A stretch of 64,000 bases of DNA from a gamma proteobacterium HTCC5015 (GTDB lineage: Bacteria; Pseudomonadota; Gammaproteobacteria; HTCC5015): the NCBI GenBank assembly GCA_000155715.1, contig DS990609.1:1-64000 (forward strand), written 5' to 3'. The notes beneath the pieces were generated by a model. That model was given only the letters and a program-made list of their open reading frames with translations, made no database searches and was not told the DNA's origin. The position numbers and the translations under genes were made by a program. This document shows positions 52,831-60,645 of this stretch, one piece after another; within the stretch, counting starts at the first letter, position 1; every line of letters starts with the position of its first letter.

Positions 52831-52865
52831 GAAAAACGGGAAGAGCTCACGACCCGTTCCCGTTT
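52831..52865 (-). promoter_or_regulatory. Terminator-like hairpin in the carA leader (possible attenuator)
   Basis: In the carA 5' leader, AAACGGGAA pairs with TTCCCGTTT across a 14-base loop and is followed by TTC on the minus strand (five T in a row in all, three of them in the stem). It lies about 25 bases after the predicted transcription start and about 90 bases before the carA start codon. Its position suggests transcription attenuation. Confidence 0.5.
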
Positions 52866-52887
52866 GACTGACATAATCTGGAACGGA

Positions 52888-52917
52888 ATTTTACGCCAAA
52901 ATGGCCTGCGCTGTAAA
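52888..52917 (-). promoter_or_regulatory. Promoter of the carA-carB-greA operon
   Basis: On the minus strand -35 TTTACA (52912-52917) and -10 TAAAAT (52888-52893) are 18 bases apart, about 145 bases before the carA start. It leaves a leader long enough for regulation. Confidence 0.65.
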
Positions 52918-52929
52918 TTGCCATTCGCA

Positions 52930-52955
52930 GAAAAAGCCCGCCTATTTGGCGGGCT
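52930..52955 (-). terminator. Terminator after the beta-propeller gene
   Basis: On the minus strand AGCCCGCC (52948-52955) and GGCGGGCT (52935-52942) form an 8-bp stem with a five-base loop, followed by TTTTTCTG. It lies 30 bases after the stop codon at 52986 and just upstream of the carA promoter. Confidence 0.85.
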
Positions 52956-52985
52956 TGGATCATTCATACAAATTTTATCTCTATT

Positions 52986-54263
52986 TTAGAAAGGAGTGCT
53001 CCAATCGGATGGGACGCGACCCTCGCGAATACGCTGAGGGTGATCCCCCACATTAATACGGGCCACCTCCTTGCGCTCGCTGTAGGAAATCACCGACATT
53101 TGGTCAGTGCCACTCCAAGAGATGTAACAATACTCACCCGACTCGTCAGTCGTTACCCAATAGGGCTTTTTACCCAAATCCGTCAACAATTCGTAGTCAA
53201 AGGTTTGACGGTCCACCAACGCCACGTAATCGCTCATTGTGCCCGCCACACAGAGCGTGCTGTCATCGCCACTCATAGCCATGCCGTGATGCGCCGAATC
53301 GTTGATGTATTGCTCAACCGGCAAATCGGGCACTAAATTCGGCAAATCCGCTTTTCGTGTAATCACGCCCTCTTGCATGTCGTATTCGACAAAGCCGTGC
53401 AAAAAAGACAATTGAAAATAAAACGTCTTCTCATCCGCCGTGTGTGCCATAGGGCGAATCGCCGGACTCAAATGGCCGAGGTCAGCGGCCTCTAGTTTTT
53501 CTGAGAAATCAAACGATTCGATGGGTTCCCAAGTGCTAGTATCAACTACCATAAAACGGCGATCACCTTTCAAATCTTCCAGTGAACCGCGATCGAGGGG
53601 CAAAAACACGTGGCCAATACTGGCGTGATAAAGCTTGGAGCCATCTTCTGAGTAGACGTTTTCATGGGGCGAATTGCCCGAGTCGAAGCGGCCGAGCTCC
53701 TGCCCCGTCTCCACATCGAGAACATGCACGACTTTACCCGTCGACGCCGAAACAGCGACTTGAGTGCCGTCTGGTGACAGAGCCATATGATCGGAGCGGT
53801 AACCCTCTACTTCAAAACGCCAAGCGATATCGCCACTCGCAATATCAATGCCGACAACATCGGCAAAGCTAGGTCGCGAAACGATTAAAAGACGACCATC
53901 TAAAGTACTGTACATATCGTCGACGTACTGATCGTTGCCCTCCCCAATCAGCTGCCGGATGGCCTGAAAAAAGATTAAATGCACAGGGTTAATCGAGATT
54001 TCCAACATGCGCTTTTTCTTGTCAGGCACACCGTTAATGCGGCCGATCCGCTGGTAGGTCTCAGCATCGATGACGTCGATCATGCCCTCCCAGTTATTGC
54101 CCGCAAAGATGACATCCCGCGTACTTTCTGGGGGTGTCGGGTCGGGCTGGGCCGGCTCCCCGCCGTCAGCCATCGCCACAGAGAGAAAAAGTGTGGATAA
54201 CAACGCGCCACCTCGCAGCCCCACAAAACGCGTTGATCCCCCTCGATTTAGCAAGCCTTTCAT
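52986..54263 (-). CDS. Secreted YVTN/YncE-type beta-propeller protein
   Basis: Periplasmic or exported protein of 425 residues with a signal peptide (basic start, LLSTLFLSVAMA). Repeated units of about 40-50 residues of the type SPDGTQVAVSASTGKVVHVLDVETGQELGRFDSG indicate a beta-propeller. A possible zinc or active-site histidine pair is in DSAHHGMAMSGDD. Its ligand or enzymatic activity is unknown. The ATG at 54263 has GGAG eight bases upstream. It lies 40-75 bases downstream of a protein kinase gene on the same strand, so the two are probably cotranscribed. Confidence 0.8.
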   Translation of the reverse strand: MKGLLNRGGSTRFVGLRGGALLSTLFLSVAMADGGEPAQPDPTPPESTRDVIFAGNNWEGMIDVIDAETYQRIGRINGVPDKKKRMLEISINPVHLIFFQAIRQLIGEGNDQYVDDMYSTLDGRLLIVSRPSFADVVGIDIASGDIAWRFEVEGYRSDHMALSPDGTQVAVSASTGKVVHVLDVETGQELGRFDSGNSPHENVYSEDGSKLYHASIGHVFLPLDRGSLEDLKGDRRFMVVDTSTWEPIESFDFSEKLEAADLGHLSPAIRPMAHTADEKTFYFQLSFLHGFVEYDMQEGVITRKADLPNLVPDLPVEQYINDSAHHGMAMSGDDSTLCVAGTMSDYVALVDRQTFDYELLTDLGKKPYWVTTDESGEYCYISWSGTDQMSVISYSERKEVARINVGDHPQRIREGRVPSDWSTPF

Positions 54264-54336
54264 TTTAGTCACTCCATTCATTTGAGAAAGCATCATGTTT
54301 CTACCGACTCACAACAAAGAAATCAAGTGATTTAAA

Positions 54337-55392
54337 CTATATTGTCATCCAATCTCTATCTTGAGGCCGCGCCGCCAACAGTCCGTTTAGCCAAGCTGCC
54401 ACCGTAGAACCGTAGCGCGCGGCGACCTGCCTGCTCATGTTGTTTCGCCACTCGTGACCCGCCAGCACATACCCATGGGAATAAACGGCTTCTGGGGGAG
54501 CGCCCATCAGCCACTCAAAAGCCAGTGCACCAACCGCGTAGTAATCTGATGCACGCGTCACTGAAGATCCTTCATTAAATAGCTCTGGGGCCATATACCA
54601 AGGTGTGCCCTGCCACTGAGCGGTTGTCGGCTCAGAAGACCGGTGCCGTGCACAGCCCCAATCGATGAGGCGCATATGGCCCGATGATGAAAGGCGACAA
54701 TGGTCGGGCTTGATGTCTCCGTGGACCCATCCCTGGGCGTGGACGGCATCCACGAGCCGCATCAATTCGCGAAGCGCTGCTAGCACTTTGCTCTCACCAT
54801 CCCGCTGTGGATTGAGGAGCATGGGTGGCAACCACTCCATTACTAGCAACGGCCGTCCCGCCCAACCACACACTTTCATCAGGCGCGGTGCGCTAAAGCC
54901 GCCTAAATCCAGCAGCGCCTGTGTCTCACACTGCAAACGCTCCGCGTCGGCAGACGAGCATTTCACCACGCAGCTCTGCCCCACCCTTTTGTCTAGAGCT
55001 CGATATAGCCAGGCTTGCCCACCACCCAAACGGCTTTGTATTGCGATATCTTCCAATGCAGGGCCAATTACCTGCGCCGCCGACCGCCAAGACAGCGCCA
55101 CGGCGGAATTGGAGTACCACAATACCTTCTGCAAAGACTCCAAAACCCGCTCGGCGTAAGCGGGGGCACCCAAGGTCGGCAGACGCAACACTTCTACCCC
55201 AGCGTCTTGATAGGCAGACTGCTGCCCCATGGAGCAAGAGGCATCGACAAATAACACATCCGCATCGCTCACTTTCCCCGACCAGCACCAGTGATCAGCC
55301 CCTTCAAGGCGCGACCAGACAGCCTCTAGGGCAGCCCGGTGCCCGTCGTCCGCCTTCAAAAAACAATGCACCTCGGGATATAAATCCGACAT
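54337..55392 (-). CDS. Atypical serine/threonine protein kinase-like protein
   Basis: Cytoplasmic protein of 351 residues. Residues 1-110 have no recognisable domain. The kinase fold follows: glycine-rich LGGGQAWLYRA, the ATP-anchoring Lys in SCVVKCSS, a Glu in ETQALL, the catalytic loop HGDIKPDH (Asn of HRDxKxxN replaced by His), DWG in place of DFG, and APELF. The C-lobe ends with RPQDRDW. There is no transmembrane helix, PASTA or other sensor domain. It is divergent from the glycosylase gene and upstream of the beta-propeller gene. Confidence 0.85.
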   Translation of the reverse strand: MSDLYPEVHCFLKADDGHRAALEAVWSRLEGADHWCWSGKVSDADVLFVDASCSMGQQSAYQDAGVEVLRLPTLGAPAYAERVLESLQKVLWYSNSAVALSWRSAAQVIGPALEDIAIQSRLGGGQAWLYRALDKRVGQSCVVKCSSADAERLQCETQALLDLGGFSAPRLMKVCGWAGRPLLVMEWLPPMLLNPQRDGESKVLAALRELMRLVDAVHAQGWVHGDIKPDHCRLSSSGHMRLIDWGCARHRSSEPTTAQWQGTPWYMAPELFNEGSSVTRASDYYAVGALAFEWLMGAPPEAVYSHGYVLAGHEWRNNMSRQVAARYGSTVAAWLNGLLAARPQDRDWMTI

Positions 55393-55428
55393 AGACCTTC
55401 CACGGTTGAATTGGCATAGAATGACGCC

Positions 55429-56010
55429 ATGAGCTCACTCACGCAATTAATACAGGAAGCCGAGCGCTGTCGCCTCTGCGAAGCGGCTCTACCCGAGGGG
55501 CCGCGCCCCGTTTTCAGAGCCCATTCAAATGCTCGAATTCTCGTCATCGGCCAAGCGCCGGGGCGCCGTGTACACGCCTCGGCCATCCCATGGGACGACC
55601 CCAGTGGCGAGCGCTTGCGACGCTGGATGGCCCTCGACAAAACTCGGTTTTACAGTGATCGTTTGGCGATTTTACCCATGGGATTTTGCTACCCCGGCAC
55701 AGGAACCTCGGGGGATCTCCCCCCGCGACCCGAGTGCGCTCCCCAGTGGCATCTGCCCTTGATCGCGCACATGCCCCATATTGAATTGTCACTTTTTATT
55801 GGCCAGTACGCCCAGCGCCACTACTTAGACCAACGCGCCAAAAACTTAACCGAAACCGTTCGACAATATGAGCAGTGGCTAGAAAACGGTACTATCGCCC
55901 TGCCTCACCCCTCGCCGCGCAACAACCGCTGGTTGAGCAAAAACCCGTGGTTTGAAGAAGCCGTCTTACCGCGCTTGCAGCAAGCCGTGCAAGCAGCCTT
56001 TGAAAAATAA
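55429..56010 (+). CDS. Uracil-DNA glycosylase superfamily protein
   Basis: A 193-residue member of the uracil-DNA glycosylase superfamily. Motif A is VIGQAPGRRVHASAIPWDD, and the C-terminal motif is HPSPRNNRW. Two cysteines near the N-terminus (CRLCEAAL) are suggestive but do not make the four-cysteine set of family-4 iron-sulfur enzymes. Activity on uracil is uncertain because many members of this branch are uncharacterised. There is no ribosome binding site; a TAGAAT -10 box lies six bases before the ATG. Confidence 0.82.
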   Translation: MSSLTQLIQEAERCRLCEAALPEGPRPVFRAHSNARILVIGQAPGRRVHASAIPWDDPSGERLRRWMALDKTRFYSDRLAILPMGFCYPGTGTSGDLPPRPECAPQWHLPLIAHMPHIELSLFIGQYAQRHYLDQRAKNLTETVRQYEQWLENGTIALPHPSPRNNRWLSKNPWFEEAVLPRLQQAVQAAFEK

Positions 56011-56054
56011 TCTACACTTAATAGTGAAGGCCATCATCTGCTTGGGAGGTTGTT

Positions 56055-56453
56055 ATGCGCACCTACACACGCTACGCCACGCAAATGCCCGTCGAGCTGA
56101 CACTCGATACGATGGAAATAGAAGAGGAAACTCTCGTTGGTATCGGCTACGGCGGCATGCAAATTGTTTCAGACATTCCATTGAGCAAAGGTAGCAAGGT
56201 CAACTTCCGATTCCCCGAAGTCGACCCAAACTACAGCGCGATCGGCGAAGTGAGATGGTGCCACAAAGCCAGTGACCACTACGATGTCGGTGTCGAGTTC
56301 ACTCACCGCGACGAGGACCTCACACAAAGTCTCGTCGAACAAATTTACTACATCGAATCCATGCGCAACTCTGCCACTCGGCAGGGCCAAGTACTGAGTG
56401 TGGGCGAAGCCGCCGAGCGCTGGCGCAATGATTCAGGTTTAAACCACCACTAG
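56055..56453 (+). CDS. PilZ-domain protein
   Basis: Small protein of 132 residues. The N-terminal RYATQMPVELTL fits the start of PilZ domains, and VGIGYGGMQIVSD corresponds to the second c-di-GMP contact. The canonical RxxxR is reduced to a single Arg region (RTYTRYATQ), so binding is uncertain. The ATG has a strong GGGAGG ribosome binding site. Confidence 0.75.
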   Translation: MRTYTRYATQMPVELTLDTMEIEEETLVGIGYGGMQIVSDIPLSKGSKVNFRFPEVDPNYSAIGEVRWCHKASDHYDVGVEFTHRDEDLTQSLVEQIYYIESMRNSATRQGQVLSVGEAAERWRNDSGLNHH

Positions 56454-56471
56454 TGGCTTAAATCCGCTGCG

Positions 56472-56642
56472 CTATTTCAAAGCCAGCCACAGCGCGTGAA
56501 GAATGCCGGGTAACCAGGCCAGCAGGCACAGCAAAATATTGATCACAAGATCTTTGCCCGCGCCCTTTTGCAGAAAAACGCCTAGGGGTGGCAAAAGTAT
56601 CGCCAAAATAACCAGAACCAGTGTGTTGTTTGTCGCTGCCAT
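56472..56642 (-). CDS. YqaE/Pmp3-family membrane proteolipid
   Basis: A 56-residue protein too short for common gene-length cut-offs. It has two hydrophobic helices joined by a short turn: LVLVILAILLPPLGVFLQKG and INILLCLLAWLPGILHALW, the Pmp3/YqaE pattern. The role is unknown; related proteins affect membrane potential and salt tolerance. The ATG has a GGAAGAG ribosome binding site. It is convergent with the PilZ gene. Confidence 0.85.
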   Translation of the reverse strand: MAATNNTLVLVILAILLPPLGVFLQKGAGKDLVINILLCLLAWLPGILHALWLALK

Positions 56643-56736
56643 TGTCTCTTCCTCTATCGAGCCCTTTCTTGGGCTATCAATTTAGGTTCGCGTCTTACCT
56701 ATATAGCACAAACCCTTCTGCGACATCATTAAGGTT

Positions 56737-57228
56737 TTAAGAAGATTTCTCGGCTTTTTTAGCGTCGCGGCGCTGGCGAAAAAAGGATTGAATCAACTCG
56801 CGACTGGGCGCTTCTAAGACACCCGAGGCAACCTGCATCCGATGAAAGTGACGCTCGTCTCGCAGCAGCGAAAATGCCGAGTCCACAGCGCCCATTTTGG
56901 GTTCGGCGGCGGCGTACACCAAACGCCCAATGCGAGCGTGCAAAATCGCGCCCACGCACATCACACAGGGCTCTAGCGTCACATAAAGCGTCGTATCGCA
57001 AAGGCGGTAATTTTGCTGTGACTGTCCCGCCTGACGCAACACCTGAATCTCGGCGTGAGCGGTGGGGTCGTGCTCGGCAATGGGGCGATTAAAAGCGCTG
57101 GCAATCACCTCATCCCCTTGCACCAACACCGCTCCCACGGGGACTTCGCCCACTTGCGCCGCAAGCTCAGCTTGCTCTAGGGCAAGCTGCATATAGCATT
57201 CGTCGCGCAGGCGCAGCTCATCGCTCAT
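56737..57228 (-). CDS. tadA: TadA, tRNA-specific adenosine deaminase
   Basis: Converts the wobble adenosine of tRNA-Arg(ACG) to inosine. The protein has 163 residues. The zinc-binding and catalytic motif is HAEI, followed by PCVMCVGAI. The C-terminus is Lys/Arg-rich. The ATG at 57228 overlaps the last base of the upstream VWA gene stop (TAATG). Confidence 0.97.
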   Translation of the reverse strand: MSDELRLRDECYMQLALEQAELAAQVGEVPVGAVLVQGDEVIASAFNRPIAEHDPTAHAEIQVLRQAGQSQQNYRLCDTTLYVTLEPCVMCVGAILHARIGRLVYAAAEPKMGAVDSAFSLLRDERHFHRMQVASGVLEAPSRELIQSFFRQRRDAKKAEKSS

Positions 57229-58415
57229 TACAGCAGAGCCTGCATGGCGTCATCTAAACCACTTAGCGTCAATGGATACATACGGCCATCGACTAATTTT
57301 TGCATCATGCCAATGGACTGAACATAACCCCACTCGTGCTCGGGCACGGGGTTGAGCCACACGGCCTTGCGAAACGCCCGAGTCAGCTTTTCCATCCACA
57401 CAGAACCGGCCACCTCATTCCAGTGTTCAACACTTCCACCGGGGTAGACAATTTCATAGGGACTCATTGAGGCGTCACCGACAAAAATCACTTTGTAGTC
57501 GTCGCCAAAGGTGTGCAGCACATCTTCGAGCGGTGTGCGATCGGCGTGGCGTCGATGGTTATCCTTCCACAAGGTTTCGTAAACGCAGTTGTGGAAATAA
57601 AAGTGCTCAAGATGTTTGAACTCGGTGCGACAGGCGGAGAACAACTCCTCCACCATACGAATGTGATCGTCCATCGAGCCGCCCACATCCATAAACAACA
57701 ATACTTTAACGGCATTGTGGCGCTCGGGTACCATTTTCAAATCGAGCAGGCCCGCATTGCGCGCGGTGGAGCGAATCGTGTCATCAAGGTCCAATTGATC
57801 GGCGGCCCCTTCACGGGCAAATCGCCGCAAGCGCTTGAGCGCCACTTTGATATTGCGCGTGCCAATCTCCACATTGCTGTCGAAATTGCGAAACTCGCGC
57901 TTGTCCCAAACTTTAGTGGCACGGCGATGGCGCGACTCGTGTTGACCAATACGCACGCCCTCGGGATTGTAGCCGTAGGCGCCAAAGGGCGATGTTCCCG
58001 CCGTGCCAATCCATTTATTGCCGCCTTGGTGACGTTCGTGCTGCTCCTTGAGGCGCTCCATCAGCGTTTTCATTAACTCCTCAAAACCGCCCATGGATTC
58101 AATTTTTTTGCGCTCTTCTTCGCTCAAAAATTTCTCGGCGAGCTTGGCCAGCCACTCATCGGGAATGTTTTTGTTGGCAATCAACTCCTCAATAGAAGTG
58201 AGCGATTCCACACCATCAAAGTAATCGGCAAAAGCGCGATCAAATTTATCGTACTCCGACTCATCCTTGATTAAACAAAGGCGCGCCAGCTGGTAGAACT
58301 CCTCTACACTGCAAAAGGCTACGCGCTGTTTGAGCGCTTCGAGCAAATCCAACAATTCGCGCAGCGAGGTTTTCACCTCATAGCGACGCAAGGTAAAAAA
58401 GAAATCAACTAGCAT
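57228..58415 (-). CDS. VWA (CoxE-like) domain protein
   Basis: A 395-residue cytoplasmic protein. The N-terminal half is helical and charged. The C-terminal VWA domain (about 205-390) has the metal-binding motif DVGGSM and later Asp residues (GDASMSP). Such proteins usually work with a MoxR-type AAA ATPase. Here the MoxR gene is about 4 kb away at 62.5-63.4 kb. There is a TATAAT -10 box six bases before the ATG and no ribosome binding site. Confidence 0.88.
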   Translation of the reverse strand: MLVDFFFTLRRYEVKTSLRELLDLLEALKQRVAFCSVEEFYQLARLCLIKDESEYDKFDRAFADYFDGVESLTSIEELIANKNIPDEWLAKLAEKFLSEEERKKIESMGGFEELMKTLMERLKEQHERHQGGNKWIGTAGTSPFGAYGYNPEGVRIGQHESRHRRATKVWDKREFRNFDSNVEIGTRNIKVALKRLRRFAREGAADQLDLDDTIRSTARNAGLLDLKMVPERHNAVKVLLFMDVGGSMDDHIRMVEELFSACRTEFKHLEHFYFHNCVYETLWKDNHRRHADRTPLEDVLHTFGDDYKVIFVGDASMSPYEIVYPGGSVEHWNEVAGSVWMEKLTRAFRKAVWLNPVPEHEWGYVQSIGMMQKLVDGRMYPLTLSGLDDAMQALL

Positions 58416-58526
58416 GAGACTATTATAACCGAGGTACTACACAGCGTGCGAACTCAATGCGTGCCTCACTGCATTAGCGATGAGATCATCTACACTTAAA
58501 GCAACCACGAGCAACATCGGAACATT

Positions 58527-59903
58527 ATGGCCAAAACGCGCATTGAAAAAGACAGCATGGGCGAACTCGCCGTCCCCGCCGACGCGCTATACGCGGCGCA
58601 AACGCAGCGGGCAGTCGATAACTTTCCCATCAGCGGCCAGCGCATGCCCAGCGCATTTATTCGCGCTCTGTTGCTGGCCAAGCAAGCCGCCGCCACAGCC
58701 AATGGTGCTCTAGAGCAAATTCCGCGCGATATGGCCGAGGCCATTTCACAAGCGGTGGACAAGCTGCTGCAAGAAGACTTTATGCAACACTTTCCTGTTG
58801 ATGTGTTTCAAACGGGCTCGGGAACGAGCACCAACATGAACGCCAACGAGGTCTTGGCCACACTGGCAAGCCGACTATACGGCGATACCATCGATGCCAA
58901 CGATCACATCAACTGCGGGCAAAGTAGCAACGACACGATCCCCTCATGCATTCACATCAGCGCCTCCCTACAAATCTCAGACCAGCTGCTGCCCGCACTG
59001 GAACACCTCGTTAATGTCACGCGCAACAAAGCCCAACAAGTCGATAACTGTGTTAAAACGGGCCGCACCCATCTGATGGACGCCATGCCTGTACGCCTAA
59101 GCCAAAGCCTGAACGCTTGGGCCGATCAAATCGCTCATAACATCACTCGCATTCAATCCCTACAAGCCAGCGTCCAAAGTTTGGCTCAAGGCGGGACCGC
59201 CGTGGGTACCGGCATCAATGCCCATCCCCAGTTTGCTTTGCACTTTGCCGAAGCTTTGAGTCACAAAACAGGGTTGACGTTTACGCAATCGGAGAATGTT
59301 TTTACACAAATTGGCAGCCAAGACACCGCCGTAGCGCTATCGGGACAACTCAAAACGACGGCGGTCAGCCTGATGAAAATCTCCAACGACTTGCGCTGGA
59401 TGAACTCGGGGCCACTAGCGGGTCTAGGCGAGATCGAATTACAAGCCCTTCAACCCGGTTCTTCGATTATGCCTGGCAAGGTCAATCCTGTGATTCCCGA
59501 GGCCGCCGCCATGGTAGCGGCTCAAGTGATTGGCAACGACAGCACTATTGCCATCGCCGGCCAGTCGGGCAATTTCGAACTGAATGTCATGCTACCGCTG
59601 GTGGCAAACAGCCTGCTTGAGAGTATCGAGTTACTCAGCAATGTTAGTCGACTGTTGGCCGACAAAGCCATTGCGACATTTACCGTACAAGAAGAACGAC
59701 TGGTCGCAGCACTCGCTCGCAACCCCATTCTAGTCACCGCACTCAATCCGATCATCGGCTACGCAAAAGCCGCAGATATTGCCAAAACCGCCTATCGCGA
59801 AGGACGCCCTATTATCGATGTTGCAACGGAACACACCGATATGAGCCGCGAGGCGTTAGAGCGCCTACTCGACCCCGACAAGCTGACCCACGGCGGTTTG
59901 TAA
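58527..59903 (+). CDS. fumC: Class II fumarate hydratase
   Basis: Converts fumarate to malate without an iron-sulfur cluster. The protein has 458 residues, typical length. Signatures: TGSGTSTNMNANEV, GRTHLMDAMPV and the superfamily signature SSIMPGKVNP. It is divergent from the VWA gene and followed by a membrane protein gene. Confidence 0.97.
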   Translation: MAKTRIEKDSMGELAVPADALYAAQTQRAVDNFPISGQRMPSAFIRALLLAKQAAATANGALEQIPRDMAEAISQAVDKLLQEDFMQHFPVDVFQTGSGTSTNMNANEVLATLASRLYGDTIDANDHINCGQSSNDTIPSCIHISASLQISDQLLPALEHLVNVTRNKAQQVDNCVKTGRTHLMDAMPVRLSQSLNAWADQIAHNITRIQSLQASVQSLAQGGTAVGTGINAHPQFALHFAEALSHKTGLTFTQSENVFTQIGSQDTAVALSGQLKTTAVSLMKISNDLRWMNSGPLAGLGEIELQALQPGSSIMPGKVNPVIPEAAAMVAAQVIGNDSTIAIAGQSGNFELNVMLPLVANSLLESIELLSNVSRLLADKAIATFTVQEERLVAALARNPILVTALNPIIGYAKAADIAKTAYREGRPIIDVATEHTDMSREALERLLDPDKLTHGGL

Positions 59904-59982
59904 GCACCGCTAATCAGCGCGGCTCAACCAATATGACCAAAGCCACTTGAGTTCCTGAGTGGTACTCGTATATTGCGACGCC

Positions 59983-60591
59983 ATGTTGTTTGAAAATTTA
60001 CTACGCGTTGCGACACCCATCGCCATTTTGGTGCCCCTATTTTATCCATTGTATTGCTGGGGCGCAGGCAAACGTATCAAGCTGGATCCCTACGCTATCG
60101 CTCTCTATATGAGCGTCACCTATCTGGCCATGGTCATTTTAGAAGCGGCCATCGGTTACAGCCATGGCGAGATTTTCGGCTGGCGCCTTTGGGAATACCG
60201 CATGAACCCCAATCACCACGGTTATGGTACTTATCTAGGCGCCGTCATGTGGCCGTTTTACGGCTTGCACATCTATTGGTTCAAACAAGTCATGGACAGC
60301 CGCTGGCCCAATAAACGCCACCCCCTCGTGATCGGTCTGTTTACTTCTTTTGAAGGCCCCGCTTTTGAGTTTCTCGGTAACGGCATCATTTTAATTTTGT
60401 ACGGCCAATTCCTTTTCTATTACTTTCCACCCGAGCTATTTCATTTGACGACCGTTCACGTCATGCCCCACTACTTTATTGCGGGCGTGTGTTTGGGTTA
60501 TATCGTCAACGCCGTTGAAAAAGCCCCAAAAACTTGGGGGCTACCCATTTCGCTATACGCGCTGGGTTTAGGCGTCACCCTGCTCGGTTAA
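59983..60591 (+). CDS. Multi-pass membrane protein of unknown function
   Basis: A hydrophobic protein of 202 residues from MLFENLL with about six transmembrane helices. Polar, conserved-looking residues lie within or between helices: HGEIFGWRLWEYRMNPNHHGYG and EGPAFEFLGNG, with several His, Glu and Trp. I recognise no family. A promoter TTGAGT-N16-TATATT ends eight bases before the ATG, and there is no ribosome binding site. Confidence 0.75.
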   Translation: MLFENLLRVATPIAILVPLFYPLYCWGAGKRIKLDPYAIALYMSVTYLAMVILEAAIGYSHGEIFGWRLWEYRMNPNHHGYGTYLGAVMWPFYGLHIYWFKQVMDSRWPNKRHPLVIGLFTSFEGPAFEFLGNGIILILYGQFLFYYFPPELFHLTTVHVMPHYFIAGVCLGYIVNAVEKAPKTWGLPISLYALGLGVTLLG

Positions 60592-60597
60592 ACACTT

Positions 60598-60611
60598 TTG
60601 ATATAAGTCAA
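60598..60611 (+). promoter_or_regulatory. FNR/Dnr-type operator before NnrS
   Basis: TTGATATAAGTCAA matches the FNR-family box TTGAT-N4-ATCAA except for one base in the right half. Its centre is 41.5 bases before the ATG at 60646, and a -10-like TATGCT lies at 60634-60639, exactly the class II activation geometry if transcription starts at the ATG. Confidence 0.75.
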
Positions 60612-60645
60612 AGCCAAGCGATTGGCACCCGCCTATGCTGGTGCC

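Noticed and set aside
59943-59962. Inverted repeat CCACT...AGTGG as an FNR box before the membrane gene
   Set aside because: Half-sites do not match TTGAT/ATCAA; a sigma70-type promoter overlaps it.
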